Assembly: GCF_012641275.1 (NCBI RefSeq)
Contig: NZ_JABAIA010000001.1
Coordinates: forward strand, 992,001-1,056,000
Direction of reading: 5' to 3'
DNA length: 64,000 nt
Source: Chitinophaga varians
GTDB taxonomy: Bacteria; Bacteroidota; Bacteroidia; Chitinophagales; Chitinophagaceae
Shown: piece by piece, positions 1-10,499 of the stretch
How the letters are laid out: each line of letters begins with the position of its first letter
Numbering within the stretch: position 1 is the stretch's first letter
Notes under the pieces: generated by a model
What the model was told of the DNA's origin: nothing
Seen by the model: the letters and a program-made list of their open reading frames with translations, nothing else
Database searches by the model: none
Translations under genes and position numbers: made by a program

Positions 1-1
1 A

Positions 2-2050
2 TATGGCTATCTTCCCAACAGCAACAAACTATCTTTCGTTACAGATAAACAGAATAATCCCAATACCCTGCTGGGCGATTTCCGGGAGAAACAAAACGAT
101 GAATCCCCGGATTACGCCTATGACCGTAATGGCAACCAGATCCTTGATCAGAACAAACAGCTGACCATCTACTATAATCATCTCAATCTTCCCGACAGCA
201 TCGTTGTGACAGGGAAGGGATACATCACCTACACTTACGATGCCGGCGGAAATAAATTGAGGAAGAAAGTCGTGGACCAATCCGGCCAGGGAAAGACCAC
301 TGTTACCGATTATACCGGCGCATTTCAGTATACCAATGATACCTTACGCATCATCAGTCACGAAGAAGGCCGTATCCGCACCATCGTTAAAGCTGGTGCT
401 CCGCTGGACTACAAATACGACTATTTCGTTAAGGACCATCTGGGCAATATACGTATGCTGCTGACGGAACAGACAGATTTCACCATGTATGCCGCTACCA
501 TGGAAAATGCCCGTGCCGCGGTTGAAACGGCGCTGTTCAGCAATGTGAACGAAACCCGTGTACCCAAGCCAGCAGGCTATCCTAATGACGACATAGACAG
601 CAAAAACGCTGCCGTGGCCAAGTTAAACGCCAACCCCGGCGGGAATAAAATCGGGCCGTCACTGGTGCTCCGTGTAATGGCCGGCGATACCATCCAGGTA
701 AATGCCCGCGCCTTTTATAAATCACAAGGCCCGGTTGCGAAAAACGCACCTCCTCCCGCAGAAGACATGGTAGCTGGCCTGGTGCAGGCTTTCGGCGGAC
801 AAGCTGAAGGCGGCAGTCAGCACGGCTTCGCCTCAGGAAACAACGGTACGCCTTTCAACATCAGCTTCTACAACAACAACTACCAGCGGCTCAAAGAGAA
901 GAGCCCGTCTCAGCCGGAAGGTAAACCGAAAGCTTATCTCAATTTTGTATTGTTCGATGATCAGTTTAAATTAGTCGACCAGAACAGCGGTGTTAAACAG
1001 GTGAGCGGTGAGGCAGATCAACTGCAAACCCTCGGTACAGACAGAATGCCCATCACGAAAAACGGCTTTCTGTATGTATACACCAGCAATGAGTCACAGC
1101 AGGACGTGTTCTTTGATAATTTAGTGGTGACACAAGCTTCCGGACCGGTACTGGAAGAGACGCATTATTATCCGTTTGGATTGACGATGGCGGGCATTAG
1201 TTCAAATGCGTTGAAGGGAGGTGGCTATGCGGAGAATAAGATGAGATATAATGGAAAAGAGCTACAAAGTAAGGAGTTTGAAGATGGATGTGGATTGGAG
1301 TGGTATGATTATGGGGCGAGGATGTATGATCCACAAATAGGAAGATGGCAGGTATTAGACCCCTTGGCTGATGAGATGCGTAGGCACTCTCCATATAATT
1401 ATGCATTTGACAACCCAATAAGATTTACTGACCCGGATGGAATGGGGCCTTCGGATATTATTTTAAAGGGAGATGCACGATTCATGGAAAGGGCGTTCGC
1501 AGATCTGCAAAAACTTACAAACGACAGATTGGCTTTACTTCCTAGCGGGAAAGTAGTTTTTGCCAATTCACAAGATGCTGCTTTGTCAATAAAAAACGGG
1601 GAAGGTGCATCTTTCAACATGTTAAATACCTCTAATAGACCGGTGGGAACTGAATTAGTGAGATCTTTAATAAATTCGTCAAAGACAGCATGGATACAGG
1701 AAGCTATCTATGAGAATAAGACAACTGCCGTAGACGACAATCCTGAAGCCGACCTTAAATCAGATGGAACAAAAGGCAAAGGGTCTGATGTCCTTATTTT
1801 ATATAGCCCTTATGATACAGAAGGAGGAACCGACGTTAATGGTAGTCGGCAAAGGCCTACTGCAATAGCGCTTGGACATGAGATGAAGCATGGCCAGAAT
1901 ATGATGACAGGACAGAGGGATAGAAAGGCATCAGGAAAATCAGACCCCGAGGTACAGGGTAAAGAACTCAGCAAAGAAGAAGCTAAGACAAGAGTATTTG
2001 AAAACATCATTCGCGATGAACAAAAGATTCCACACAGAATACTACCTTAA
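2..2050 (+). CDS. RHS repeat protein, 3' part, with C-terminal HExxH metallopeptidase toxin domain (5' end outside window)
   Basis: The reading frame is open from base 2, so the visible 682 codons are the C-terminal part of a longer protein. YD-type repeats fill the first part (for example around bases 100-290). The RHS core follows at about 1230-1440, with the [22 protein letters not shown] and DPLADE motifs, and ends at the TDPDG junction (about 1425-1440). The last ~200 residues form a variable tip with HEMKH at 1877-1891 and a downstream ENIIRDE motif, which resembles M91/NleD-like zinc metallopeptidase effectors (family knowledge; not searched). RHS shells wrap a toxic tip and release it by cleavage near the core. 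Base composition turns AT-rich from about 1150 on, consistent with exchange of core and tip as a cassette. A small lipoprotein gene starts 1 base after the stop and is the candidate immunity gene. Confidence 0.85.
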   Translation, partial: YGYLPNSNKLSFVTDKQNNPNTLLGDFREKQNDESPDYAYDRNGNQILDQNKQLTIYYNHLNLPDSIVVTGKGYITYTYDAGGNKLRKKVVDQSGQGKTTVTDYTGAFQYTNDTLRIISHEEGRIRTIVKAGAPLDYKYDYFVKDHLGNIRMLLTEQTDFTMYAATMENARAAVETALFSNVNETRVPKPAGYPNDDIDSKNAAVAKLNANPGGNKIGPSLVLRVMAGDTIQVNARAFYKSQGPVAKNAPPPAEDMVAGLVQAFGGQAEGGSQHGFASGNNGTPFNISFYNNNYQRLKEKSPSQPEGKPKAYLNFVLFDDQFKLVDQNSGVKQVSGEADQLQTLGTDRMPITKNGFLYVYTSNESQQDVFFDNLVVTQASGPVLEETHYYPFGLTMAGISSNALKGGGYAENKMRYNGKELQSKEFEDGCGLEWYDYGARMYDPQIGRWQVLDPLADEMRRHSPYNYAFDNPIRFTDPDGMGPSDIILKGDARFMERAFADLQKLTNDRLALLPSGKVVFANSQDAALSIKNGEGASFNMLNTSNRPVGTELVRSLINSSKTAWIQEAIYENKTTAVDDNPEADLKSDGTKGKGSDVLILYSPYDTEGGTDVNGSRQRPTAIALGHEMKHGQNMMTGQRDRKASGKSDPEVQGKELSKEEAKTRVFENIIRDEQKIPHRILP

Positions 2051-2051
2051 T

Positions 2052-2525
2052 ATGAGACTTTTTTTAACTACGATCTTTTTTTTATTAGTCGCTTGCGATA
2101 TTAAACAGCCGCAGGAATGCAATACCAAGTATCGGATATGCGTCTGGAATGCACATCCTTCCAAAGCATATACAGATTATTACAAGATCAACAATGATAG
2201 TCTTTCAATTGAATTTATCGGAGGTGTAGTGGGTGACACCAACAAAAAGATATTTAGTAAAGCACTAACAAAAGTGGAGCAACAAAGCTTATGTAACTAT
2301 CTTAGTACTTTCGATATTGACACATTAAAATCAGCGTATATTAATCAATTTGTAGAAGATGGGGATCAGAAAAGAATTGAATTAAAAATTGGAACAAAAA
2401 ATAAAACGATCGACGTGTCAAATTTTTATCAGAAAGACCTTGATGGTCTTTTTGAGGTGATCAACAGTGTAATTGATAATAAGCGCTATAAGATCTACTA
2501 CGAAAAACCGGCAGCTTCAAAGTAA
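2052..2525 (+). CDS. Small lipoprotein, candidate immunity protein for the RHS metallopeptidase
   Basis: A 157-residue protein when started at the ATG at 2052, which gives a proper lipoprotein signal peptide: MRLFLTTIFFLL followed by the lipobox V-A-C at about residues 14-16. The frame also runs upstream inside the RHS gene, but those codons would bury the signal peptide, so the internal start is preferred. The start lies one base after the RHS stop codon, so the two genes are almost certainly cotranscribed and translationally linked. No known domain was recognised. Position directly behind a toxin-tipped RHS gene is the usual place for an immunity gene (inference). A lipidated immunity protein would imply protection at the periplasmic face of a membrane. 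It is AT-rich like the toxin tip. Confidence 0.7.
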   Translation: MRLFLTTIFFLLVACDIKQPQECNTKYRICVWNAHPSKAYTDYYKINNDSLSIEFIGGVVGDTNKKIFSKALTKVEQQSLCNYLSTFDIDTLKSAYINQFVEDGDQKRIELKIGTKNKTIDVSNFYQKDLDGLFEVINSVIDNKRYKIYYEKPAASK

Positions 2526-2638
2526 ACATGGTAGTATACATAAAGTGTATAAATAGAGTTAAAGACTAGGTTTAATCTATCATCAAATATAATGGACAAT
2601 TGTCCCAATGTCTGATTCCAGTTGTCTACTGGCTTGCT

Positions 2639-2797
2639 CTATTTGGCGCAGATATTCTCATGGACGAGAAATAAGAGTTTCATCAAGGCGCCTTCCGATT
2701 GGAAGGCGCCTTTTGATTTTATGACGGCGCGCAGCTGCCGATGGAAGGCTTCGATAAAATTGGTGGTATACATGTTCCGCAGATGTCTTCGTAAAGT
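2639..2797 (-). pseudogene. IS256-family transposase, C-terminal remnant
   Basis: Read on the minus strand, the segment encodes about 52 residues ending at a stop at 2639. They include NMYTTNFIEAFHRQLR, KSKGAF and LMKLLFL. These match the conserved C-terminal end of IS256-type transposases (pattern IYTTNAIES.NRQ.RK..K.KG.FP...A..KLLYL). An in-frame TAG just upstream (about 2798-2800) and no recognisable transposase sequence beyond it show that only the tail survives. It is therefore a scar of an insertion or recombination between the RHS toxin/lipoprotein pair and the next small gene. No terminal inverted repeats or target duplication could be assigned with confidence. A 12-bp perfect palindrome (2594-2605) lies 34 bases past the stop. 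Confidence 0.75.
2685..2712. repeat. Perfect 12-bp inverted repeat inside the transposase remnant
   Basis: Arms AAGGCGCCTTCC (2685-2696) and GGAAGGCGCCTT (2701-2712) are separated by GATT, with TTTGATTTT following on the plus strand. It can form a very stable hairpin and could act as a terminator for transcripts leaving the lipoprotein gene upstream. It coincides with the conserved KGAF...EGAL codons of the transposase tail, so it may be a fortuitous result of coding sequence. Confidence 0.55.
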
Positions 2798-2991
2798 TAG
2801 CTATCTGGTTGATTTTGGGAAACATGGTAAACTCTCTTCAGGACATGGACATGTTATGTCCATTCCAGGAAACCTGGGTAGTGGCCACTTGCATGAAAAC
2901 CATGCCCCTTTTAGTTTGGTGCTAAAGGCATATCTTGCCATTCCGTCTAATATAAACTATGCCGTACTTTAGGACAGTAAAGATTAAAGAT

Positions 2992-3276
2992 ATGATAACC
3001 GAAATAACTAGAAAATACGGGCATTTCGCCGATGCCTTGCTTCTTAGCTTTTCTTTTGAGAGCAATGTCCATTCAGCTTCCGGCAAAGGAAAAATTGAAA
3101 TTCTTATTAATTGTATGAATAGTGAAAATGACTTTGAATGGGAGAAGGTTAAATTAGTCTTTGAAGAAGTGACATGCTTTCGGTTTATTGAAAACAGGAA
3201 TACTTCCTCTGTAGCGATTAATGCTGCAATGCTTAATCATAATAACGATGAAATAACTTTCGATTTTTTCCGTTAA
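2992..3276 (+). CDS. Small protein of unknown function, possible second orphan immunity protein
   Basis: A 94-residue protein from the ATG at 2992; an in-frame ATG at 2959 would add 11 residues, but the later start fits the folded-looking N-terminus MITEITRKYG better. No signal peptide, so probably cytoplasmic. The pattern of acidic residues and the alternating hydrophobic ending NNDEITFDFFR resembles small immunity-type proteins of polymorphic toxin loci. This is only a resemblance of style; no family was recognised. It lies just past the IS256 scar behind the RHS locus, which is where left-over immunity genes accumulate. AT-rich, like the RHS tip and unlike the housekeeping genes to the right. 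Confidence 0.5.
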   Translation: MITEITRKYGHFADALLLSFSFESNVHSASGKGKIEILINCMNSENDFEWEKVKLVFEEVTCFRFIENRNTSSVAINAAMLNHNNDEITFDFFR

Positions 3277-3440
3277 TGTTTAACCACGAATTAGTGGAAA
3301 ATCCAGAATCGGATTTTATTATTAAATGCAAAAAGCTCACATATGTCGTTATTTGATGTTTATCTCCCCGGAATAACCCCGTTGTTCGCAATTTTACAAT
3401 TTCACGCCCTCCAAAACCATTTGTTTTGCAGAAAAAACAG

Positions 3441-3887
3441 ATGAAACAATTCCTTATGCTCAGCCTGATGGCCCTCGCTTTTTCCGCGGCCAACGGCCAG
3501 TCTGAAGATCAACCGCTAAAAGCAGCCAGAAAGGCGATAGAAGCCAGCAACGCCATTTACTCCGATTTAGCCAATAAAAACGATGGCTCTATCCTGACAA
3601 GGTATACCGACGATGCGTGTTTGTATCCGCCCAATGCAGCGCCGGTATGCGGAAAAGACAATATTGTGAAGTTCTTTAAAGACGGTCCGAAAGTCAACAG
3701 CAAATTCACCATCCTGCACCTGTACGGCGACGGACAAACAACCGTTACGGAAGAAAGCCATTACGAACTGACCGATATGAAAGGCAATAAAATGGATGAC
3801 GGCAAAGTAATCGTCATCTGGAAAAAAACGGCCAACGGCTGGAAGATGCACCGTGACATGTTCAGCAGCAACCACCCGGCGAAATAA
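3441..3887 (+). CDS. Secreted DUF4440/SnoaL-like protein (NTF2 fold)
   Basis: 148 residues from the ATG at 3441, chosen because it begins a clean Sec signal peptide (MKQFLMLSLMALAFSAANGQ); the in-frame start at 3426 adds five charged residues in front. The mature part matches the DUF4440 / ketosteroid-isomerase-like layout. It has a helix with IYSDLANKNDGSILTRYTDDACLYPPNA, a G.D.I..FF segment, then beta strands ending in VIVIWKKTANGWKMHRDMFSSN. Such NTF2-fold proteins are small binding or enzyme domains; the substrate is not predictable. It converges with the AraC regulator gene, with one base between the two stop codons. Confidence 0.7.
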   Translation: MKQFLMLSLMALAFSAANGQSEDQPLKAARKAIEASNAIYSDLANKNDGSILTRYTDDACLYPPNAAPVCGKDNIVKFFKDGPKVNSKFTILHLYGDGQTTVTEESHYELTDMKGNKMDDGKVIVIWKKTANGWKMHRDMFSSNHPAK

Positions 3888-3888
3888 A

Positions 3889-4704
3889 CTAAAAACCGAT
3901 GTTCACCGCCTGCTGAAAGGCTGCATCGTTTTTGATCAGCCGCTGCCGCGCCTCAGAAGGCGTGATACCGGTAAATTTTCTGAATTCTTTGATAAAATGC
4001 GCCTGGTCATAATACCCGGCGTCATAGGCCACTGCGGTCAGTGACGCCGGGGTATCCAACACCAGCCGCAGGCTTCTGTTGAACCGCACCACGGCCACCA
4101 GCGCAGCCGGACTGAGACCCACATGCTGCAGGCAGAGTTTCTGGATATATCTCTCTGATATACCGGATTTACGGGCAACAGCGGGCAAATCCAGTTTATC
4201 ATCTCCCAATAAAAAAAATTGAGAGAGCTGTTGTACAACAGTCACTTTCTTCAACTGCTTTTCATGCTGTTTTAATTGTTCCAGCAGGAACTGCTCCAAC
4301 ACCCTGATTTTATCATAAATAGTACCGGCTTCCATGATCCGGCTGTATAGTTCCCGGTGCTCCCGTGAACGCACATCGTACAGGTCGGTGGCATAATTGG
4401 TGAATTCGGCCAGCGGGTTGGAAAAAAACAAGGCGCCGGCATGTGGATAAATGCGTGCTATCAACACGGTGGTGCCTTTGGTAACCGTCACCCTGGTGGG
4501 CAGGGTAAGATGTCCCAACAGTTCTATGGAAGGCGTGTCTTTTTTTCTGCCATTAATGATCGTGGCAGCGGCCCCGGACAGATTTATAACAAGATCGATA
4601 TACCCGCTGGGATAAAACACCTCGTTATCGAGATCTTCCTCAATCGTCACAACGGTATAATTCTTTATGTAGGGCGCTAAGATGGCCGATGGCAAACATT
4701 GCAT
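3889..4704 (-). CDS. AraC-family transcriptional regulator
   Basis: 271 residues from the ATG at 4704 (a TTG immediately upstream is the alternative). The N-terminal ~150 residues are an effector/oligomerisation domain of the type common in Bacteroidota AraC proteins (FYPSGYIDLVINLSG, then RIYPHAGALFF). The C-terminal ~100 residues hold two helix-turn-helix motifs: DLPAVARKSGISERYIQK and the AraC signature LTAVAYDAGYYDQAHFIKEF followed by FTGITPSE. It should bind DNA directly. The divergently oriented reductase gene at 4885 is a plausible target by position only. Confidence 0.85.
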   Translation of the reverse strand: MQCLPSAILAPYIKNYTVVTIEEDLDNEVFYPSGYIDLVINLSGAAATIINGRKKDTPSIELLGHLTLPTRVTVTKGTTVLIARIYPHAGALFFSNPLAEFTNYATDLYDVRSREHRELYSRIMEAGTIYDKIRVLEQFLLEQLKQHEKQLKKVTVVQQLSQFFLLGDDKLDLPAVARKSGISERYIQKLCLQHVGLSPAALVAVVRFNRSLRLVLDTPASLTAVAYDAGYYDQAHFIKEFRKFTGITPSEARQRLIKNDAAFQQAVNIGF

Positions 4705-4884
4705 CAAAGTAGGGCATAAGGCGTTCCCTGTTAAAGTTAATCAAACTAAAGCAGTCATCAAACCCTTTGCAGACAAGTATTGTATCAACCGGAAAAAATG
4801 TCGTAATCAACCCGGGGATTGTCGTAGCGGCCCCTCTTGTGTTTTAAACGGCCGCCTTACATTTGGTGTATAAATCCTTTGATC

Positions 4885-5529
4885 ATGCGAAAACTAATGA
4901 TGAAAATGTCTATGTCTGTCGACGGGTTTGTCGCCTCCTCCAATGGCAGGCTAGACTGGCTCTTCAAGTCTGCGGATGAAACATCAACAGCCTGGGTGAT
5001 CGGGCTTTGCGAATCGGCAGGGCTGCATATTATGGGCAGTAAGAGCTTTCATGATATGGCATCTTATTGGCCCACTTCGCCTCTTCCCATTGCAAGGCCG
5101 ATGAACGAGATACCCAAAGCCTTCTTTACCCAAAAAGGGGTCGCAGGTTTTGACCCTTCACGTACCACCAACGCTGTGGAAAGCGCCAGGCAATATGATG
5201 CAGGCAGTGGAGTGGTGGCCAACGAGGTACAATCACCTGCCGCAATATCCTGGGCCGAAGCCCGGATTTTCAGCGGTGATCTCGCCGAAAACATCAAAGC
5301 ACTCAAAGCTGAACCGGGAAAACCCATCTTAGCGCACGGAGGTGCAGGGTTCATGCGGAGCCTCATAACAACCGGCCTTATAGACGAATATCATTTGGTG
5401 ACACATCCCGTAGCATTGGGCACAGGACTTCCGATATTCAACGGCCTTTCTAAAGAACTGGACCTGAAACTGGTAAATACGAAGGTATTCCCCGGAGGAA
5501 TTATTGCACGTACCTATCACCCTGCGTAA
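4885..5529 (+). CDS. RibD C-terminal / dihydrofolate reductase-like family protein
   Basis: 214 residues from the ATG at 4885; the frame is open upstream (4837), but MRKLMMKMSMSVDGFVASSNGR is the typical family N-terminus (SxDGF). Further family marks are a GR.DW motif, LHIMGSKSFHDMASYWP, a nucleotide-binding segment KPILAHGGAGFMRSLI and the ending DEYHLVTHPVALGTGLPIF. Members of this RibD_C family bind NADPH, but most have no assigned substrate. They are distinct from housekeeping folA. The gene is divergent from the AraC regulator, which may control it (inference). Confidence 0.8.
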   Translation: MRKLMMKMSMSVDGFVASSNGRLDWLFKSADETSTAWVIGLCESAGLHIMGSKSFHDMASYWPTSPLPIARPMNEIPKAFFTQKGVAGFDPSRTTNAVESARQYDAGSGVVANEVQSPAAISWAEARIFSGDLAENIKALKAEPGKPILAHGGAGFMRSLITTGLIDEYHLVTHPVALGTGLPIFNGLSKELDLKLVNTKVFPGGIIARTYHPA

Positions 5530-5534
5530 GTTTT

Positions 5535-6368
5535 TTATTCGTCAGCAGTTGCTTTCCTCATGGCCCTGAAACCCTCTTTTACAACGGGTACCAGCGTGGG
5601 CGTAAAAAACTGGGGCTTGAACACGATGTTTTTTGTTTCCTTGTTGACAATCCATTGCCAACGCCTGGCTAATATAAAATCCAGCCGTTGTTGGCGAGTA
5701 AGGCCGGGTAATGTGTAGTAATCGGTATGCTCCCCTTCCTTGCCGGAATTCTGGCGGTAGGTGTCGGTGATGGCCACTTTATGCTGCCGTTCAAAATTCT
5801 TTATCATGGCGGCGTTTTCGGCACCCCGCTTCCATTGCGGATCTTGCGGGCAACAAGCGGACCCTAAACTTTCTGTCCGGTATACCACCAGGGTATCTTC
5901 AGGTATGCGCGGAGTAACGAATTCCAGCTTCGGCTGCTCGCCCGCAACACGGACACTGTCCACCGTCATGGTCCCCTCATTTCTGCGGATATGATAATAA
6001 ATATTGGTGGTGACAGGTTCCGCGCACATGTTATTCCGGGTGGCAGCTTCGGCCACTTTATGATAATACTCCCAGTCCGGCACAATCAGCGTCAATTCTT
6101 TAATCGAAGGATAAAAAGTATTGGTCGCTTTAAACATCTCTACCGGGATGTGCGCGTTCACCAAAAACACATAGTTTGAATCAGGATGTTCTTCCAGTGG
6201 AATGTCCACCAGGTAATTGCCTGCGGCTTCCGCTACATGCTTGTCCTCAATCATGATAACGTGATCATAGGATGGACGCAGCCAGCTGGTATCTGCTGAC
6301 GCCTGTGGTTTCGCTTGTGCCATACAACCTGAACTTAAAAGGATTAAACATATTTGTCTGATCATCAT
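5535..6368 (-). CDS. Exported protein (probable lipoprotein) of unknown function
   Basis: 277 residues. A short hydrophobic N-terminus with SSGC at about residues 12-15 suggests a lipoprotein. No known domain was recognised. The mature protein has a Cys-Cys pair (SACCPQ, about residue 174) and two other cysteines, and an ARRWQW segment near the C-terminus. The gene converges with the reductase gene (5-base gap). Two ATG codons in tandem at 6368 and 6365 make the exact start uncertain by one residue. Confidence 0.65.
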   Translation of the reverse strand: MMIRQICLILLSSGCMAQAKPQASADTSWLRPSYDHVIMIEDKHVAEAAGNYLVDIPLEEHPDSNYVFLVNAHIPVEMFKATNTFYPSIKELTLIVPDWEYYHKVAEAATRNNMCAEPVTTNIYYHIRRNEGTMTVDSVRVAGEQPKLEFVTPRIPEDTLVVYRTESLGSACCPQDPQWKRGAENAAMIKNFERQHKVAITDTYRQNSGKEGEHTDYYTLPGLTRQQRLDFILARRWQWIVNKETKNIVFKPQFFTPTLVPVVKEGFRAMRKATADE

Positions 6369-6707
6369 AAAGTAGTTTATACCGTACCGTTACCGGCTAA
6401 TTGATGAAAATCTTGTTTTGCTGTTCGCTTTGGAAGCTTCTTCCAACCATAGGATGCTCCTTTACCCACCATTTCCACAACCCGGACAACATTTTTTTTA
6501 CGACTGCCATCTTATACCCCCAAAAATGAGGAAAGAAACCGGAAGTTTAAACGGCGATTGACATCCGCGGCATATAGGGCATCATTTGCGGACTTACCAC
6601 CAACAAATGCGAATAATTCTTCAGCCAGGCTCATCAGCCGTGAGTCCTGAGTAGCATGCCTATACGATTATCGCGCCCGGCCGCAGGCTTTTTTCAGCCG
6701 GAATTTA
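6369..6707. other. Intergenic stretch without recognisable gene
   Basis: About 340 bases between two divergent genes. No open frame with protein-like composition, RNA gene or repeat was seen. The right end leads into the marR promoter and operator, annotated separately. Confidence 0.6.
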
Positions 6708-6750
6708 TTTGGATACTATCGCCAGACAATTTATCTTAGCAACTAAGATA
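6708..6750 (+). promoter_or_regulatory. Promoter of marR-rph with palindromic operator over the -7 box
   Basis: A perfect inverted repeat, TATCTTAG (6732-6739) and CTAAGATA (6743-6750) around CAA, lies 22 bases before the marR start codon. Its left arm matches the Bacteroidota -7 element TAnnTTTG in five of six fixed positions. TTTG at 6708-6711 sits 20 bases upstream, the expected -33 spacing. MarR proteins typically bind such 16-20 bp palindromes and repress their own operon, so this is the likely autoregulatory operator. Confidence 0.65.
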
Positions 6751-6771
6751 TTTACTTAATAAGATATAAAA

Positions 6772-9824
<3,053 letters not shown>

Positions 9825-9828
9825 ATGC

Positions 9829-9854
9829 ATTCCCAGGGCTGAAGCCCTGGGAAT
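9829..9854. repeat. REP-like palindrome between convergent genes
   Basis: Arms ATTCCCAGGG (9829-9838) and CCCTGGGAAT (9845-9854) enclose a six-base loop. It lies between the rph stop (plus strand) and the stop of the lanthipeptide-like gene (minus strand). It may act as a terminator for both, although no T-run follows on either side. CCCAGGG...CCCTGGG palindromes are typical of dispersed REP-type repeats in Bacteroidota. A related imperfect copy lies at 10227-10246. Confidence 0.6.
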
Positions 9855-9866
9855 AAAAAATCGTTC

Positions 9867-10031
9867 TTAACAGAACTGGCCATTCCTGCGGGCTTCATCA
9901 TCACAATTGATGAAGGTATGGTAGGAAATGCGTCCCTTTAACTGGTCTTTCTGGTCTGTCAGCGCAACGATAGTGGATTTGTTGATCATCAGTTTTTTGG
10001 TCAATGAGGGTTTTTTCGTTTTCATTTTCAT
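9867..10031 (-). CDS. Lanthipeptide-like (class I, Bacteroidota type) ribosomal peptide precursor
   Basis: 54 residues from the ATG at 10031 (52 from the next ATG at 10025). The leader has the pattern seen in Bacteroidota class I lanthipeptides: Lys-rich start, then LTKKLMINKSTIVALTDQ, matching KKLxLxKxTIxxL, and a KG where many relatives have GG. The putative core after it is 21 residues with one Ser, one Thr and two Cys (Cys 10 and 21 of the core), enough for two (methyl)lanthionine rings. Pinensins from Chitinophaga pinensis are the known example of such peptides. No LanB, LanC or transporter gene is visible within the window, so modifying enzymes would have to be elsewhere. The match rests on the leader pattern only. 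Confidence 0.5.
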   Translation of the reverse strand: MKMKTKKPSLTKKLMINKSTIVALTDQKDQLKGRISYHTFINCDDEARRNGQFC

Positions 10032-10226
10032 AACATTTAATAGTAAATCCTCCCTGTCTTTAGTCAAAGGACATGGCCATGGGCGGGTTGTTCAGCACCA
10101 TAAACTTTTGGAATAATATCATAACAGGCTCCTTGTATTCAGCACGTTTTAATGTACCTAAACCCAAAAACACCCTGGCCGGGCATCTTGAATTCAAATC
10201 ACTAAACAGCCTGAATCAAACTGTAG

Positions 10227-10246
10227 CCCGAGGTTTCAACCCTGGG
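10227..10246. repeat. Second, imperfect REP-like palindrome
   Basis: CCCGAGG and CCCTGGG flank TTTCAA. It has the same outer CCC/GGG arms as the palindrome at 9829-9854 but with one mismatch and a G-T pair. The two copies bracket the lanthipeptide-like gene. Confidence 0.4.
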
Positions 10247-10253
10247 AAAAAGG

Positions 10254-10499
10254 AGAAAATAGCGTTAGCAGTAGTCATGTTCGGGTTCACGTTCGGGTTC
10301 GGATATAACTTGGAAAAACAAACATAAAGACATGGGTTAATCTGATCAATATTCTGTTTATCTAAAATACAAAAAATTATTAAACAAATCAATTTATCAT
10401 ATTTGATTTCCGGTATGTTGTTTCCTTATTATTATCTTTTCCTGTTCTGATATAAAATCTGAATTTATTTTTATAACGTTGCGTACCACATCAATCATA
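10254..10499. other. AT-rich leader upstream of the ECF sigma pair
   Basis: No convincing gene is seen. The 170 bases before the first sigma gene are strongly AT-rich, as expected for a promoter region, but no clear TTTG/TAnnTTTG pair could be assigned. A short frame at 10073-10327 has no homologous look and is not called. Confidence 0.45.

Noticed and set aside
2594..2605. GGACAATTGTCC palindrome as the terminal repeat of the IS256 remnant
   Set aside because: No matching copy was found on the other side, so an IS end cannot be supported.
2622..2972. 116-residue plus-strand ORF across the IS remnant
   Set aside because: The opposite strand carries clear IS256 transposase residues here; the plus frame is a shadow of them.
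10073..10327. 84-residue plus-strand ORF
   Set aside because: It runs over a REP-like palindrome, has no homologous look or sensible start context, and lies opposite the better-supported lanthipeptide-like gene's upstream region.
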